From the NCBI RefSeq assembly GCF_002211285.1, contig NZ_LOKX01000001.1, positions 186,001 to 250,000 of the forward strand: a DNA stretch of 64,000 nucleotides, read 5' to 3'. This DNA comes from Rhizobium sp. R635 (GTDB lineage Bacteria > Pseudomonadota > Alphaproteobacteria > Rhizobiales > Rhizobiaceae). A program made the position numbers and the translations under genes. The notes under the pieces were generated by a model. It worked only from the letters and a program-made list of their open reading frames with translations, searched no databases and had not been told where the DNA came from. Every line of letters starts with the position of its first letter. Position 1 is the stretch's first letter. Shown piece after piece: positions 39,849-47,844 of this stretch.

Positions 39849-40298
39849 ATGGCTACCATAAAGACCGATGACGTTTTTTCAATCGCTTCTTTCGACCCGT
39901 CCAAGCTCGCGGAATCCTTCCGTGAATTCGCTGAAAAGGGCGCCCAGCAGTCGAAGGACGCCTATGCCAAGCTGAAGACCGCTGGCGAGGAAGCCGGCAA
40001 GACGCTCGAAGCCACCGTCCAGACGGCACAGGCAGGCAGCGTCGAACTCGGCCTGAAAGCGATCGACGTTCTGCGCGTCAATGCCGAGAGCTCGCTCTCG
40101 CACCTGGAAGCGCTGCTCGGCGTCAAGTCCCCGGCTGAATTCTTCGAGCTGCAGACCACTTTCCTGCGCAAGCAGGCCGAACTCGCCGTTGAACAGGCGA
40201 AGTCGATTCAGGAAACCACCAAGCAGGTTGCCGAAAAGCTGGCAAAGCCCTCCAAGGACGCCGCCGAAAAGGCCATGGCTTCCTTCAAGAAGGCCTGA
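39849..40298 (+). CDS. phaP: Phasin, PHB-granule surface protein
   Basis: Coats polyhydroxybutyrate granules and controls their size and number. The 149-residue protein is nearly all amphipathic helix and rich in Ala, Lys and Glu, with no Cys or Trp, as in phasin_2 family members. The middle part LKAIDVLRVNAESSLSHLEALLGVKSPAEFFELQTTFLRKQAE is typical (quoted in pieces: LKAIDVLRVNAESS, then SPAEFFELQ). The upstream promoter has two PhaR-box-like elements. It ends at an intrinsic terminator, so it is monocistronic. The gene symbol is a family-level call. Confidence 0.88.
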   Translation: MATIKTDDVFSIASFDPSKLAESFREFAEKGAQQSKDAYAKLKTAGEEAGKTLEATVQTAQAGSVELGLKAIDVLRVNAESSLSHLEALLGVKSPAEFFELQTTFLRKQAELAVEQAKSIQETTKQVAEKLAKPSKDAAEKAMASFKKA

Positions 40299-40320
40299 TC
40301 GGTTTTACCATTCAGCGACA

Positions 40321-40349
40321 AAGGGCTGGACCTCGTGTCCAGCCTTTTT
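40321..40349 (+). terminator. Intrinsic terminator of the phasin gene
   Basis: Stem GGCTGGAC (40324-40331) with GTCCAGCC (40337-40344), extended by A/T pairs and followed by TTTTT. Confidence 0.9.
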
Positions 40350-40427
40350 GTATATTGACGAGGAATGGGGCTTGAATTCATCGTCAAGTCCTCGTATGTG
40401 ACCCCCGTCGCGCCAAGCGTGACATAT

Positions 40428-40504
40428 GCGGTTGTAGCTCAGTTGGTTAGAGCGCAGGTTTGTGGCACCTGAGGTCGGAGGTTCGAGACCCCCCAACCGT
40501 ACCA
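40428..40504 (+). tRNA. tRNA-His (GTG anticodon)
   Basis: 77-nt cloverleaf with encoded CCA. Acceptor GCGGTTG/CAACCGT, D arm GCTC/GAGC, anticodon stem CAGGT/ACCTG with anticodon GTG at 40462-40464, T loop TTCGAGA. Alphaproteobacterial features: no extra G-1, a G1-U72 pair, discriminator A73, and an extra U20a in the D loop. The T stem GGAGG/CCCCC has an A-C mismatch in the middle (51-63). Confidence 0.97.
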
Positions 40505-40597
40505 TTTCTCCCCATGTCAGCAATGAACCAGGTTCCGCCCATTTCGATGGAACCCATGCCGTGCAGGCCCGTTTTCTCTGTTAACGGGAGAATACGC

Positions 40598-41035
40598 ATG
40601 TCGAAAACGCTTCTCTACGGCGCGACCAAAATCGACGAGACGAACAGCGCCTATTCGCCGGCAGAAAGCCTCGCAGCCTTCCAGTGGAAGAACCGCGTCT
40701 TCATCCTTTTCGCCGACCGGGAGAATGCCCGCGCCGCCCGCCAGGAAAATCAGCTGCTTGCCGATCGAAGCGCGCTCGACGAGCGGGATATGGTGGTGTT
40801 GAAGGTGTCGGGCGATAGCGTGCGGCCGCTCTTCGGCGCGGCTGAAGGTTTGAACGGGCAAGCGATCCGCCGTGATCTGGAGGCGCCCGAACCGGGTGAG
40901 TTCGCTGCCTTCCTTGTCGGCAAGGACGGCACGGTCAAGCTCAAGGTCAGCGAGCCGATTACCACGGGCGAACTCTTCGCCATCGTCGACAGCATGCCGA
41001 TGCGTGCTGCCGAAGCGCTGAAGCCGGACAAATAA
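40598..41035 (+). CDS. DUF4174 domain protein
   Basis: 145 residues from the ATG at 40598, preceded by GGGAG; a longer in-frame reading would begin inside the tRNA and is rejected. The pattern LAAFQWKNRVFILFADREN, then the LLADRSALDERDMVVLKVSGD stretch (two adjoining pieces) and FAAFLVGKDGTVKLK, is the thioredoxin-like DUF4174 domain of unknown function, though no CxxC is present. It has no signal peptide. It lies 93 bp after tRNA-His and may share its transcript. Confidence 0.75.
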   Translation: MSKTLLYGATKIDETNSAYSPAESLAAFQWKNRVFILFADRENARAARQENQLLADRSALDERDMVVLKVSGDSVRPLFGAAEGLNGQAIRRDLEAPEPGEFAAFLVGKDGTVKLKVSEPITTGELFAIVDSMPMRAAEALKPDK

Positions 41036-41084
41036 TCCCGACCGAACCTCGTTTGCGACGAATATCATGAAAGGAAGGGCAGTC

Positions 41085-41252
41085 ATGTCCCTGCCGAACG
41101 AACCCATTCCCGATCAGCCGCCGATGCCGGCGCCCGGCTGGAAGCCGGTGCCTCCGATCAAGGAGCCGGAGCCGGATCGGTTGCCCGACGAGGCGCCGGT
41201 TCCCAATCCCGACGAGAACGACGAGCCGGCAAAACACACTTTCGAGACTTAA
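41085..41252 (+). CDS. Proline-rich 55-residue hypothetical protein
   Basis: About one third of residues are proline, spaced in PxP and PPxP patterns (PIPDQPPMPAPGWKPVPPIK), ending in an acidic DENDEP tail; probably unstructured. AAGGAAGG lies before the ATG at 41085; an ATG 18 bases upstream is also in frame but has no ribosome site. It follows DUF4174 by 49 bp and its stop overlaps the convergent LysR stop. No function can be assigned. Confidence 0.6.
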   Translation: MSLPNEPIPDQPPMPAPGWKPVPPIKEPEPDRLPDEAPVPNPDENDEPAKHTFET

Positions 41253-42130
41253 AAAAAGATATGCCGTTCGGCGCTGACGAGTTCCTGGAGGAAGTCGGCA
41301 ACGCTTCGGACGCGCAGCAGGTCGCGCGCCGTTTCGTGATACGTCGTCCAGTAGGCGCGCCGGATCGAAACCTCCGGCAGGATGCGCTGCAGTTCGGGAT
41401 ATTGCCGGGCGATATAATCGTGCAGGATGCCGATGCCGGCGCCTGATCGTACCGCCTCCGTCTGGCCGATCGACGTCGAGATCTCGAAGCTTGCGTCCCA
41501 GCTGCGCATCACTTCGCCGGAGAAATTGAGCGACGCGGTGAAGATGAGGTCTTCGACATAACCGATGCGCGGATGCGCCTTCAGCGCCTCGATATCGCCG
41601 GGCGTGCCCTGCAAGGCGAGATAGTCGCGTGAGGCATAGAGACCGAGTGTATAGTCGGTGAGCTTGGACGAGACGAGCCGGCCCTGTTCGGGCCGCTCCA
41701 GCGTGATGGCGATATCGGCCTCGCGCTGCGACAGCGAAAACGAGCGCGGTACCGGTACGAGCTGGATCTTCAGCTCGGGATGGCGCTCGATCAACCTGCC
41801 CATGCGCGGCGCCAGAAACGAAACGCCGAAGCCATCCGGCGCCCCGACGCGCACGGTCCCGGCAATGGCCGTATCGGTGTGGCCGAGGCTGGCCTGCACC
41901 GCCAACATTTCCGTTTCCATCCGCTCCGCGGATGCCAGGAACACTTCGCCTTCGGCCGTCAGCTCGCAGCCATTCGTGCGGCGGATGAAAAGCCGCGTCT
42001 TCAGCGCCTCTTCCAGCGACGTCAGCCGGCGCGAGAGCGTGGCATGATTGAGCCCCAGCCGCTTCGAGGCGGCAAGGATCTGCCCGGTGCGGGCGACGGC
42101 AAGGAAAATACGAACATCGTCCCAGTTCAT
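41249..42130 (-). CDS. LysR-family transcriptional regulator
   Basis: 293 residues from the ATG at 42130, which overlaps the stop of the upstream monooxygenase gene (ATGA), so the two are translationally coupled. The N-terminal HTH (WDDVRIFLAVARTGQILAAS and HATLSRRLTSLEEALKTRLF) is a clear LysR type, followed by the co-inducer-binding domain (VRVGAPDGFGVSFLAPRMG). The pair is divergent from mmsA, so regulation of mmsA and/or of its own operon is a reasonable inference. Confidence 0.88.
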   Translation of the reverse strand: MNWDDVRIFLAVARTGQILAASKRLGLNHATLSRRLTSLEEALKTRLFIRRTNGCELTAEGEVFLASAERMETEMLAVQASLGHTDTAIAGTVRVGAPDGFGVSFLAPRMGRLIERHPELKIQLVPVPRSFSLSQREADIAITLERPEQGRLVSSKLTDYTLGLYASRDYLALQGTPGDIEALKAHPRIGYVEDLIFTASLNFSGEVMRSWDASFEISTSIGQTEAVRSGAGIGILHDYIARQYPELQRILPEVSIRRAYWTTYHETARDLLRVRSVADFLQELVSAERHIFF

Positions 42131-42441
42131 GGCTTGGCACACATTGCGATCGGATCGACCTCGATAAGCGCCAGCGATGTCACCATGCCCGCCGTCTGGT
42201 TCTTGTACTTAAGGAAATGCGGCGCCTGCAGATGGGCCTCGTATGCCTTCTGGTCGGCATAGACCTCAAGAATACGAATGCGGTTTGGATGGTCCCTGAT
42301 GGAAACGGCGCTGAGGGAAAGAACACCCTCTTCCAAGGCGACGGATGCCTCGATTTCTTCGGTGAGCAAAGCGCGATAGGTTTCGAGCATGTCCGGATCG
42401 ATCTCCAGCTCCGCCATTCTGACAATGGGTTTCCGGCTCAT
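42127..42441 (-). CDS. ABM-fold small monooxygenase-like protein
   Basis: 104 residues from the ATG at 42441, preceded by GAGAGG. Antibiotic-biosynthesis-monooxygenase (YgiN-type) ferredoxin-like fold: VRMAELEIDPDMLETYRALL, EGVLSLSAVSIRDHPNRIRILEVYAD and the HLQAPHFLKYK motif typical of the family (pieces given separately). Such dimeric proteins act on quinones or other small aromatics, or as stress-related oxidoreductases. First gene of a two-gene operon with LysR, divergent from mmsA across a 178-bp gap. Confidence 0.8.
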   Translation of the reverse strand: MSRKPIVRMAELEIDPDMLETYRALLTEEIEASVALEEGVLSLSAVSIRDHPNRIRILEVYADQKAYEAHLQAPHFLKYKNQTAGMVTSLALIEVDPIAMCAKP

Positions 42442-42619
42442 GGGTTTGACCTCTCTCGTTGGATTTGACTTGTCCACGTGCCGTTCCAAGTTTGGAAACA
42501 GCAGGCCTGATGCAATGACAGGACTATAATTTGCGCACAACAGTTACTTATATCAGCGCATTGATTTGTGCAAATTGAAGTGCGATTGTAGGCCATCCCA
42601 AAAACAGGAGGAGCATACC

Positions 42620-44116
42620 ATGCGCGAGATCGGTCATTTCATCGGCGGCAAGCATGTTGCCGGCACCAGCGGCCGCGTGAGCAACGTCTACAATCCGGCG
42701 ACCGGCGAAGTACAGGCGACGGTGGCGCTCGCAAGCGTCGAGGAATTGCGCGCCGCAGTCGAAAACGCCAAGGCCGCGCAGCCGAAATGGGCTGCCACCA
42801 ATCCGCAGCGCCGCGCCCGTGTCTTCTTCAAGTTCGTCGAACTCCTGAACACGCACATGGACGAGCTTGCCGAACTGATTTCCAAGGAACATGGCAAGAC
42901 GATCGAAGACGCCAAGGGCGACGTCATCCGCGGCCTCGAAGTCTGCGAATTCGTCTGCGGCATTCCGCATCTCGCCAAGGGTGAATTCACCGAGGGCGCG
43001 GGTCCTGCGATCGACATGTATTCGATCCGCCAGCCGGTCGGCATCGGCGCGGGCATCACGCCCTTCAACTTCCCCGGCATGATCCCGATGTGGATGTTTG
43101 CGCCGGCGATCGCCTGCGGCAACGCCTTCATCCTGAAGCCGTCCGAGCGTGATCCCTCCCTGCCGATCCGCCTCGGCGAACTGATGATCGAAGCCGGTCT
43201 TCCTGTCGGCATCCTCAACGTCGTCAACGGCGACAAGGGTGCGGTCGACGCGATCCTCACCGATCCGGATATCGGCGCCGTTTCCTTCGTCGGCTCCACG
43301 CCGATCGCCCGCTACGTCTACGGCACGGCGGCGATGAACGGCAAGCGCGCCCAGTGCTTCGGCGGCGCCAAGAACCACATGATCATCATGCCCGATGCCG
43401 ATATGGACCAGGCCGTCAACGCGCTGATGGGCGCAGGCTACGGTTCGGCCGGTGAGCGCTGCATGGCGATCTCGGTTGCCGTTCCGGTCGGCGAAGAAAC
43501 CGCCAACCGTCTCGTCGAGAAGCTGACGCCGAAGATCGAATCGCTGCGCATCGGCCCCTACACCGACGACAAGGCCGATATGGGTCCGCTCGTCACCAAG
43601 GAAGCCTATACCCGCGTTCGCGGCTTGATCGACCGTGGCGTCGAGGAAGGCGCCAAGCTGGTCGTCGACGGCCGCGATTTCAAGCTCCAGGGCTATGAAG
43701 ACGGCTATTTCGTCGGCGGCTGCCTGTTCGACCATGTCACGCCCGAGATGGATATCTACAAGACCGAGATTTTCGGACCTGTCCTCTCCGTCGTTCGCGC
43801 CCAGAACTACGAGGAAGCGCTGTCGCTGCCGATGAAGCACGAATACGGCAACGGCGTTGCGATCTATACCCGCGACGGCGACGCCGCCCGCGACTTCGCC
43901 TCGCGCATCAATATCGGCATGATCGGCATCAATGTTCCGATCCCGGTTCCGCTCGCCTATCACTCCTTCGGCGGCTGGAAGGCATCGAGCTTCGGCGACC
44001 TCAACCAGCATGGCACGGACTCGATCAAGTTCTGGACGAAGACCAAGACCGTCACCGCCCGCTGGCCTTCCGGCATCAAGAGCGGCGCCGAATTCGTCAT
44101 GCCGACGATGAAGTAA
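42620..44116 (+). CDS. mmsA: Methylmalonate-semialdehyde dehydrogenase (CoA-acylating)
   Basis: Oxidises methylmalonate and malonate semialdehydes to propionyl- and acetyl-CoA in valine and myo-inositol breakdown. 498 residues from the ATG at 42620 with a perfect AGGAGGAG site. The ALDH catalytic cysteine is Cys281 in GSAGERCMAIS, with Asn150 in PFNFPG. The MMSDH-specific FGGAKNH motif replaces the LGGK general-base region of other aldehyde dehydrogenases. A terminator follows, so it is monocistronic. The inositol iol genes are not adjacent; valine catabolism is the safer role. Confidence 0.93.
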   Translation: MREIGHFIGGKHVAGTSGRVSNVYNPATGEVQATVALASVEELRAAVENAKAAQPKWAATNPQRRARVFFKFVELLNTHMDELAELISKEHGKTIEDAKGDVIRGLEVCEFVCGIPHLAKGEFTEGAGPAIDMYSIRQPVGIGAGITPFNFPGMIPMWMFAPAIACGNAFILKPSERDPSLPIRLGELMIEAGLPVGILNVVNGDKGAVDAILTDPDIGAVSFVGSTPIARYVYGTAAMNGKRAQCFGGAKNHMIIMPDADMDQAVNALMGAGYGSAGERCMAISVAVPVGEETANRLVEKLTPKIESLRIGPYTDDKADMGPLVTKEAYTRVRGLIDRGVEEGAKLVVDGRDFKLQGYEDGYFVGGCLFDHVTPEMDIYKTEIFGPVLSVVRAQNYEEALSLPMKHEYGNGVAIYTRDGDAARDFASRINIGMIGINVPIPVPLAYHSFGGWKASSFGDLNQHGTDSIKFWTKTKTVTARWPSGIKSGAEFVMPTMK

Positions 44117-44142
44117 TCCGCACGACGGACCGATCTGCAATT

Positions 44143-44167
44143 CGGGGGCCTTTCGGCCCCCGTTTTA
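44143..44167 (+). terminator. Intrinsic terminator after mmsA
   Basis: Stem CGGGGGCC (44143-44150) with GGCCCCCG (44155-44162), loop TTTC, followed by TTTTATTT. Confidence 0.9.
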
Positions 44168-44248
44168 TTTGGCGCTAGCAGACCACTTTGGATTACAACT
44201 AGAAGATCGTGGAACGGGATTGACGCAGCGGCAAATGGCCTCATAAGC

Positions 44249-44302
44249 TGAATGCGAATTTCATATTTTGGAATTGTTCAAAACTAGCAAACCGCCTATA
44301 TA
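44249..44302 (+). promoter_or_regulatory. rirA promoter with IRO-box-like element
   Basis: TGA-N9-TCA at 44249-44263 fits the iron-responsive operator consensus bound by RirA. A -35-like TTGTTC (44274-44279) is 17 bp from a -10-like TATATA (44297-44302). The stretch TTTTGGAA-ttg-TTCAAAA (44266-44283) is an imperfect palindrome, possibly a second iron-regulator site. Autoregulation by RirA is likely. Confidence 0.55.
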
Positions 44303-44333
44303 GGTCTGAACAGGCACGAGTCAGGAGATCGGC

Positions 44334-44816
44334 ATGCGGTTGACGAAGCAGACCAACTATGCGGTTCGCATGTTGATGTATTGTGCTGCCAATGAAGGGC
44401 AGTTGAGCCGGATTCCTGAGATCGCCAAGGCTTATGGCGTTTCCGAACTCTTTCTTTTCAAGATCCTTCAGCCGCTGAACAAGGCGGGTCTGGTCGAAAC
44501 CGTGCGCGGCCGTAACGGCGGCGTGCGTTTGGGCAAGCCCGCGGCTGAAATCACCCTCTTCGATGTCGTGCGGGTGACGGAAGACAGTTTCGCCATGGCT
44601 GAATGCTTCGAAGACGACGGCATGGTCGAATGCCCGCTGGTCGACAGCTGTGGCCTGAACTCGGCGCTGCGCAAGGCGCTGAACGCTTTCTTCGGCGTGC
44701 TTTCGGAATATACCATCGACGATCTCGTCAAGGCGCGTCCGCAGATCAATTTCCTTCTCGGGCTCACCGGCGAGCAGGAATACCGCAAGCCCGCGGTTGT
44801 CGCCCCCGCCGCCTGA
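44334..44816 (+). CDS. rirA: RirA, Rrf2-family iron regulator
   Basis: Fe-S-cluster-binding repressor that turns off iron-uptake genes in iron-replete rhizobia. The 160-residue protein has an N-terminal winged helix (RLTKQTNYAVRMLMYCAANE ... GVSELFLFKILQPLNKAG) with the wing GRNGGVRLGKPA, and three cluster cysteines at 91, 100 and 106 (the classical protein has 91, 99, 105; one extra residue here). The protein is nearly the textbook RirA sequence. It stands immediately upstream of dppABCDF, as in R. leguminosarum. The upstream region contains an IRO-box-like element. Confidence 0.95.
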   Translation: MRLTKQTNYAVRMLMYCAANEGQLSRIPEIAKAYGVSELFLFKILQPLNKAGLVETVRGRNGGVRLGKPAAEITLFDVVRVTEDSFAMAECFEDDGMVECPLVDSCGLNSALRKALNAFFGVLSEYTIDDLVKARPQINFLLGLTGEQEYRKPAVVAPAA

Positions 44817-44841
44817 TCAAAACAGCAGCACGAACCTTGTG

Positions 44842-44879
44842 AAACCGCGATTGCCCAGGCGATCGCGGTTTTTGCTTTT
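44842..44879 (+). terminator. Intrinsic terminator after rirA
   Basis: Stem AAACCGCGAT (44842-44851) with ATCGCGGTTT (44862-44871), followed by TTGCTTTT. Confidence 0.85.
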
Positions 44880-44948
44880 GCTCAACCTCCCCGGGCGGGG
44901 GAATGACGGCGGCATGTCGTTGTGGGAGGTGTAATTATACCAAATGCG

Positions 44949-45017
44949 ACAAAAATCCGGCTATTTTTGTGCGAATATTTCCAAATAAGACTGATTTTTG
45001 GCCGAAAATTTCTAAAA
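44949..45017 (+). promoter_or_regulatory. A/T-rich control region of dppA with 31-bp tandem repeat
   Basis: Within the 331-bp rirA-dppA gap, two copies of ATTTTTG-nn-CGAA-n-ATTTC-n-AAA lie at 44963-44986 and 44994-45017, matching at 19 of 24 positions and repeating every 31 bp, about three helical turns. Just before them ACAAAAAT (44949-44956) pairs with ATTTTTGT (44963-44970). The region is sharply more A/T-rich than its surroundings. It may be a bent-DNA upstream element or an array of regulator sites. No clear -35/-10 was identified. Confidence 0.5.
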
Positions 45018-45147
45018 TTGTCCAACTGGAAAAATTTTCTCCGTAGCCCGTTGCTTTCAGTAGATAAATGTCGTTCCATCGACCGTCGATCGGGATGCCT
45101 ATCTGCGGTCTCCAGACATCAAAAAAGAACAACCGGGAAACAATACT

Positions 45148-46743
45148 ATGAAAAAGATCTCTGTCATGCTGGCAGCGACGGCCCTGATTTCGGTCATGGC
45201 AACGTCGGCCTGGTCCAAGACCCTTGTCTATTGCTCCGAGGGCTCGCCGGAAGGCTTCGACCCGAGCCTCTATACGGCAGGCACGACCTTCGACGCGTCG
45301 TCGCGCACGGTCTACAGCCGCCTCGTCGAATTCAAGCATGGCGGCACCGAGATCGAACCCGGTCTGGCCGACAGCTGGAGCGTTTCGGACGACGGCAAGG
45401 AATACACCTTCAAGCTTCATCCCGGCGTCAAGTTCCAGACCACCGACTTCTTCACCCCGACGCGCGATTTCAACGCCGACGACGTGGTATTCTCCTTCGA
45501 GCGCCAGCTGAAGTCCGACAATCCGTGGAACAAGTATGTCGAGGGCGGCTCTTACGAATACGCCGCCGGCATGGGCTTTCCGGAACTGATCAAGTCGGTC
45601 GAGAAGGTCGATGACCTCACCGTCAAGTTCACGCTCAACCATCCGGAAGCGCCGTTCCTTGCCGACCTCGCCATGGACTTCGCCTCGATCGTTTCCAAGG
45701 AATATGCCGACAAGCTCGCCGCTGACGGCAAGATGGCGCAGCTGAACCAGCAGCCGCTCGGCACCGGCCCCTTCACCTTCGTCGCCTACCAGCCGGATGC
45801 CGTCATCCGCTACAAGGCGAACGAAAGCTATTTCAAGGGCAAGGAAAAGATCGACGATCTGGTTTTCGCCATCACCTCTGACGCCGCCGTCCGCGCCCAG
45901 AAGCTGAAGGCCGGCGAATGCCACCTGATCCCGTATCCGAATGCTGCCGACGTTCCCGAACTGAAGAAGGACGGGAACCTGGTCGTTCAGGAGCAGGCCG
46001 GCCTCAACGTCAGCTACCTCGCCTACAACACGCAGATGGCTCCCTTCGACAAGCCGGAGGTTCGCCGTGCGCTCAACATGGCGATCAACAAGCAGGCGAT
46101 CGTCGACGCGGTCTTCCAGGGTGCGGCTACCGTTGCCAAGAACCCCATCCCGCCGACCATGTGGTCTTATAATGACGCCGTTCAGGACGAAAAGTACGAT
46201 CCGGACGCCGCCAAGAAGGCTCTTGCCGATGCCGGCGTCAAGGATCTCAGCATGAAGGTCTGGGCGATGCCGGTATCGCGCCCCTACATGCTGAACGCGC
46301 GCCGCGCCGCCGAACTGATGCAGGCCGACTTTGCCAAGGTGGGCGTCAAGGTCGAGATCGTCACGCATGAATGGGCCGAGTACCTGAAGCTCTCCTCCGA
46401 CGTGAAGCGCGACGGCGCCGTCATCCTCGGCTGGACCGGCGACAACGGCGATCCTGACAACTTCATGGATACGCTGCTCGGCTGCGATGCCGTCGGCGGC
46501 AACAACCGCGCCCAGTGGTGCAACAAGGAATACGACGACCTGATGACCAAGGCCAAGCTCACCGCCGATGTCGGCGAGCGCACCAAGGCCTATGAGCAGG
46601 CTCAGCTGATCTTCAAGAAGGAAGCGCCCTGGGCGACCCTCGACCACTCACTCGTCTTCGTTCCGATGAGCAAGAAGGTCTCGGGCTTCCATATGGACCC
46701 GCTCGGCATTCACCGTTTCGACGGCGTCGACGTATCCGAATAA
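45148..46743 (+). CDS. dppA: Dipeptide/5-aminolevulinate ABC transporter binding protein
   Basis: Family-5 periplasmic binding protein, 531 residues. The signal peptide ends near AWS-KT (about residue 24). The N-terminal LVYCSEGSPEGFDPSLYTAGTTFDA stretch (in parts SEGSPEGFDP and TAGTTFDA) is typical of DppA and close relatives that also bind haem precursors. First gene of dppABCDF. In R. leguminosarum the homologous dpp system imports 5-aminolevulinic acid as well as dipeptides, as I recall it. It is followed by a very stable stem-loop before dppB. Confidence 0.92.
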   Translation: MKKISVMLAATALISVMATSAWSKTLVYCSEGSPEGFDPSLYTAGTTFDASSRTVYSRLVEFKHGGTEIEPGLADSWSVSDDGKEYTFKLHPGVKFQTTDFFTPTRDFNADDVVFSFERQLKSDNPWNKYVEGGSYEYAAGMGFPELIKSVEKVDDLTVKFTLNHPEAPFLADLAMDFASIVSKEYADKLAADGKMAQLNQQPLGTGPFTFVAYQPDAVIRYKANESYFKGKEKIDDLVFAITSDAAVRAQKLKAGECHLIPYPNAADVPELKKDGNLVVQEQAGLNVSYLAYNTQMAPFDKPEVRRALNMAINKQAIVDAVFQGAATVAKNPIPPTMWSYNDAVQDEKYDPDAAKKALADAGVKDLSMKVWAMPVSRPYMLNARRAAELMQADFAKVGVKVEIVTHEWAEYLKLSSDVKRDGAVILGWTGDNGDPDNFMDTLLGCDAVGGNNRAQWCNKEYDDLMTKAKLTADVGERTKAYEQAQLIFKKEAPWATLDHSLVFVPMSKKVSGFHMDPLGIHRFDGVDVSE

Positions 46744-46782
46744 CAAGAATAATGTAAGAATGCCCGGCAGAGCTGGGCGCAA

Positions 46783-46811
46783 CCGGCGGTCAGGCACCCC
46801 CTGACCGCCGG
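46783..46811 (+). terminator. 12-bp perfect stem-loop between dppA and dppB
   Basis: CCGGCGGTCAGG (46783-46794) pairs fully with CCTGACCGCCGG (46800-46811) around CACCC. No T-tract. Likely sets the excess of binding protein over permease transcript. Confidence 0.7.
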
Positions 46812-46830
46812 AAACTATTGGACATCTGCC

Positions 46831-47835
46831 ATGTTGCGTTTTTTCATCGGCCGCCTCGCGGTGCTGATACCGACATTCCTCGGCGTTTCCCTCATTGCCT
46901 TCTCGTTCATCCGCCTGCTTCCCGGCGATCCCGTCATGCTCCTGTCGGGTGAACGTGTCATGGCGCCGGAGCGGCACGCCCAGATCATGCACGATCTCGG
47001 TTTCGACCGGCCCATGTACGTGCAGTATTTCGATTATCTCGGAAAAGTGCTGCAAGGCGATCTCGGCACCTCGATCGTCACCAAGCGGCCCGTTCTCGGC
47101 GAATTCCTGACGCTGTTTCCAGCAACGCTGGAGCTTTCTTTCTGCGCCATCATTCTCGCTGTCTGTCTTGGCGTGCCCGCCGGCGTCTTTGCGGCCGTCA
47201 AGCGAGGCACGTGGTTCGATCAAAGCGTGATGGGTGTCGCTCTCGTCGGTTATTCCATGCCGATTTTCTGGTGGGGGCTTCTGCTCATCATCTTCTTCTC
47301 CGGCTATCTCGGCTGGACGCCGGTTTCGGGCCGCATCTCGCTGATGTATTTCTTCAAGCCGGTTACCGGCTTCATGCTCATCGACAGCCTGCTGTCTGGC
47401 CAGAAGGGAGCGTTCGCCTCGGCCGTCAGCTATCTCATTCTGCCGACCATCGTGCTGGCGACCATTCCGCTCGCCGTCATCGCGCGCCAGACCCGGTCGG
47501 CCATGCTCGAGGTTTTGGGCGAGGACTATGTCCGCACGGCCCGCTCGAAAGGCCTGAAACCGTTGCGGGTCGTCGGCGTGCACGCGTTGCGCAACGCAAT
47601 GATCCCGGTCATCACCACGATCGGCCTGCAGATCGGTGTTCTCCTTGCCGGCGCCATCCTCACCGAGACGATCTTCTCCTGGCCGGGCATCGGCAAATGG
47701 ATGGTGGATTCAGTGTTCAAGCGCGACTACGCCGTGGTCCAGGGAGGCCTTCTCCTGATCGCCGGCGTCATCATGTTGGTCAACCTGATTGTTGATGTCC
47801 TCTACGGCTTCATCAATCCGCGCATTCGTCACTAG
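46831..47835 (+). CDS. dppB: Dipeptide ABC transporter permease
   Basis: Inner-membrane permease of the DppB/OppB type, 334 residues. The first helix (about 9-30) carries the family's N-terminal signature (PTFLGVSLIAFSFIRLLPGDP). The EAA-like loop ARSKGLKPLRVVGVHALRN lies in the C-terminal third, followed by the TETIFSWPGIG motif. 88 bp after dppA, beyond the stem-loop. Confidence 0.93.
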   Translation: MLRFFIGRLAVLIPTFLGVSLIAFSFIRLLPGDPVMLLSGERVMAPERHAQIMHDLGFDRPMYVQYFDYLGKVLQGDLGTSIVTKRPVLGEFLTLFPATLELSFCAIILAVCLGVPAGVFAAVKRGTWFDQSVMGVALVGYSMPIFWWGLLLIIFFSGYLGWTPVSGRISLMYFFKPVTGFMLIDSLLSGQKGAFASAVSYLILPTIVLATIPLAVIARQTRSAMLEVLGEDYVRTARSKGLKPLRVVGVHALRNAMIPVITTIGLQIGVLLAGAILTETIFSWPGIGKWMVDSVFKRDYAVVQGGLLLIAGVIMLVNLIVDVLYGFINPRIRH

Positions 47836-47844
47836 GAGCGGCCT

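Noticed and set aside
40460..40597. N-terminal extension of the DUF4174 protein into tRNA-His
   Set aside because: The frame overlaps the tRNA and lacks a ribosome site; the ATG at 40598 has one.
44266..44283. Possible Irr ICE box upstream of rirA
   Set aside because: The palindrome TTTTGGAA-ttg-TTCAAAA has an extra base in one arm and does not match the consensus well enough to call.
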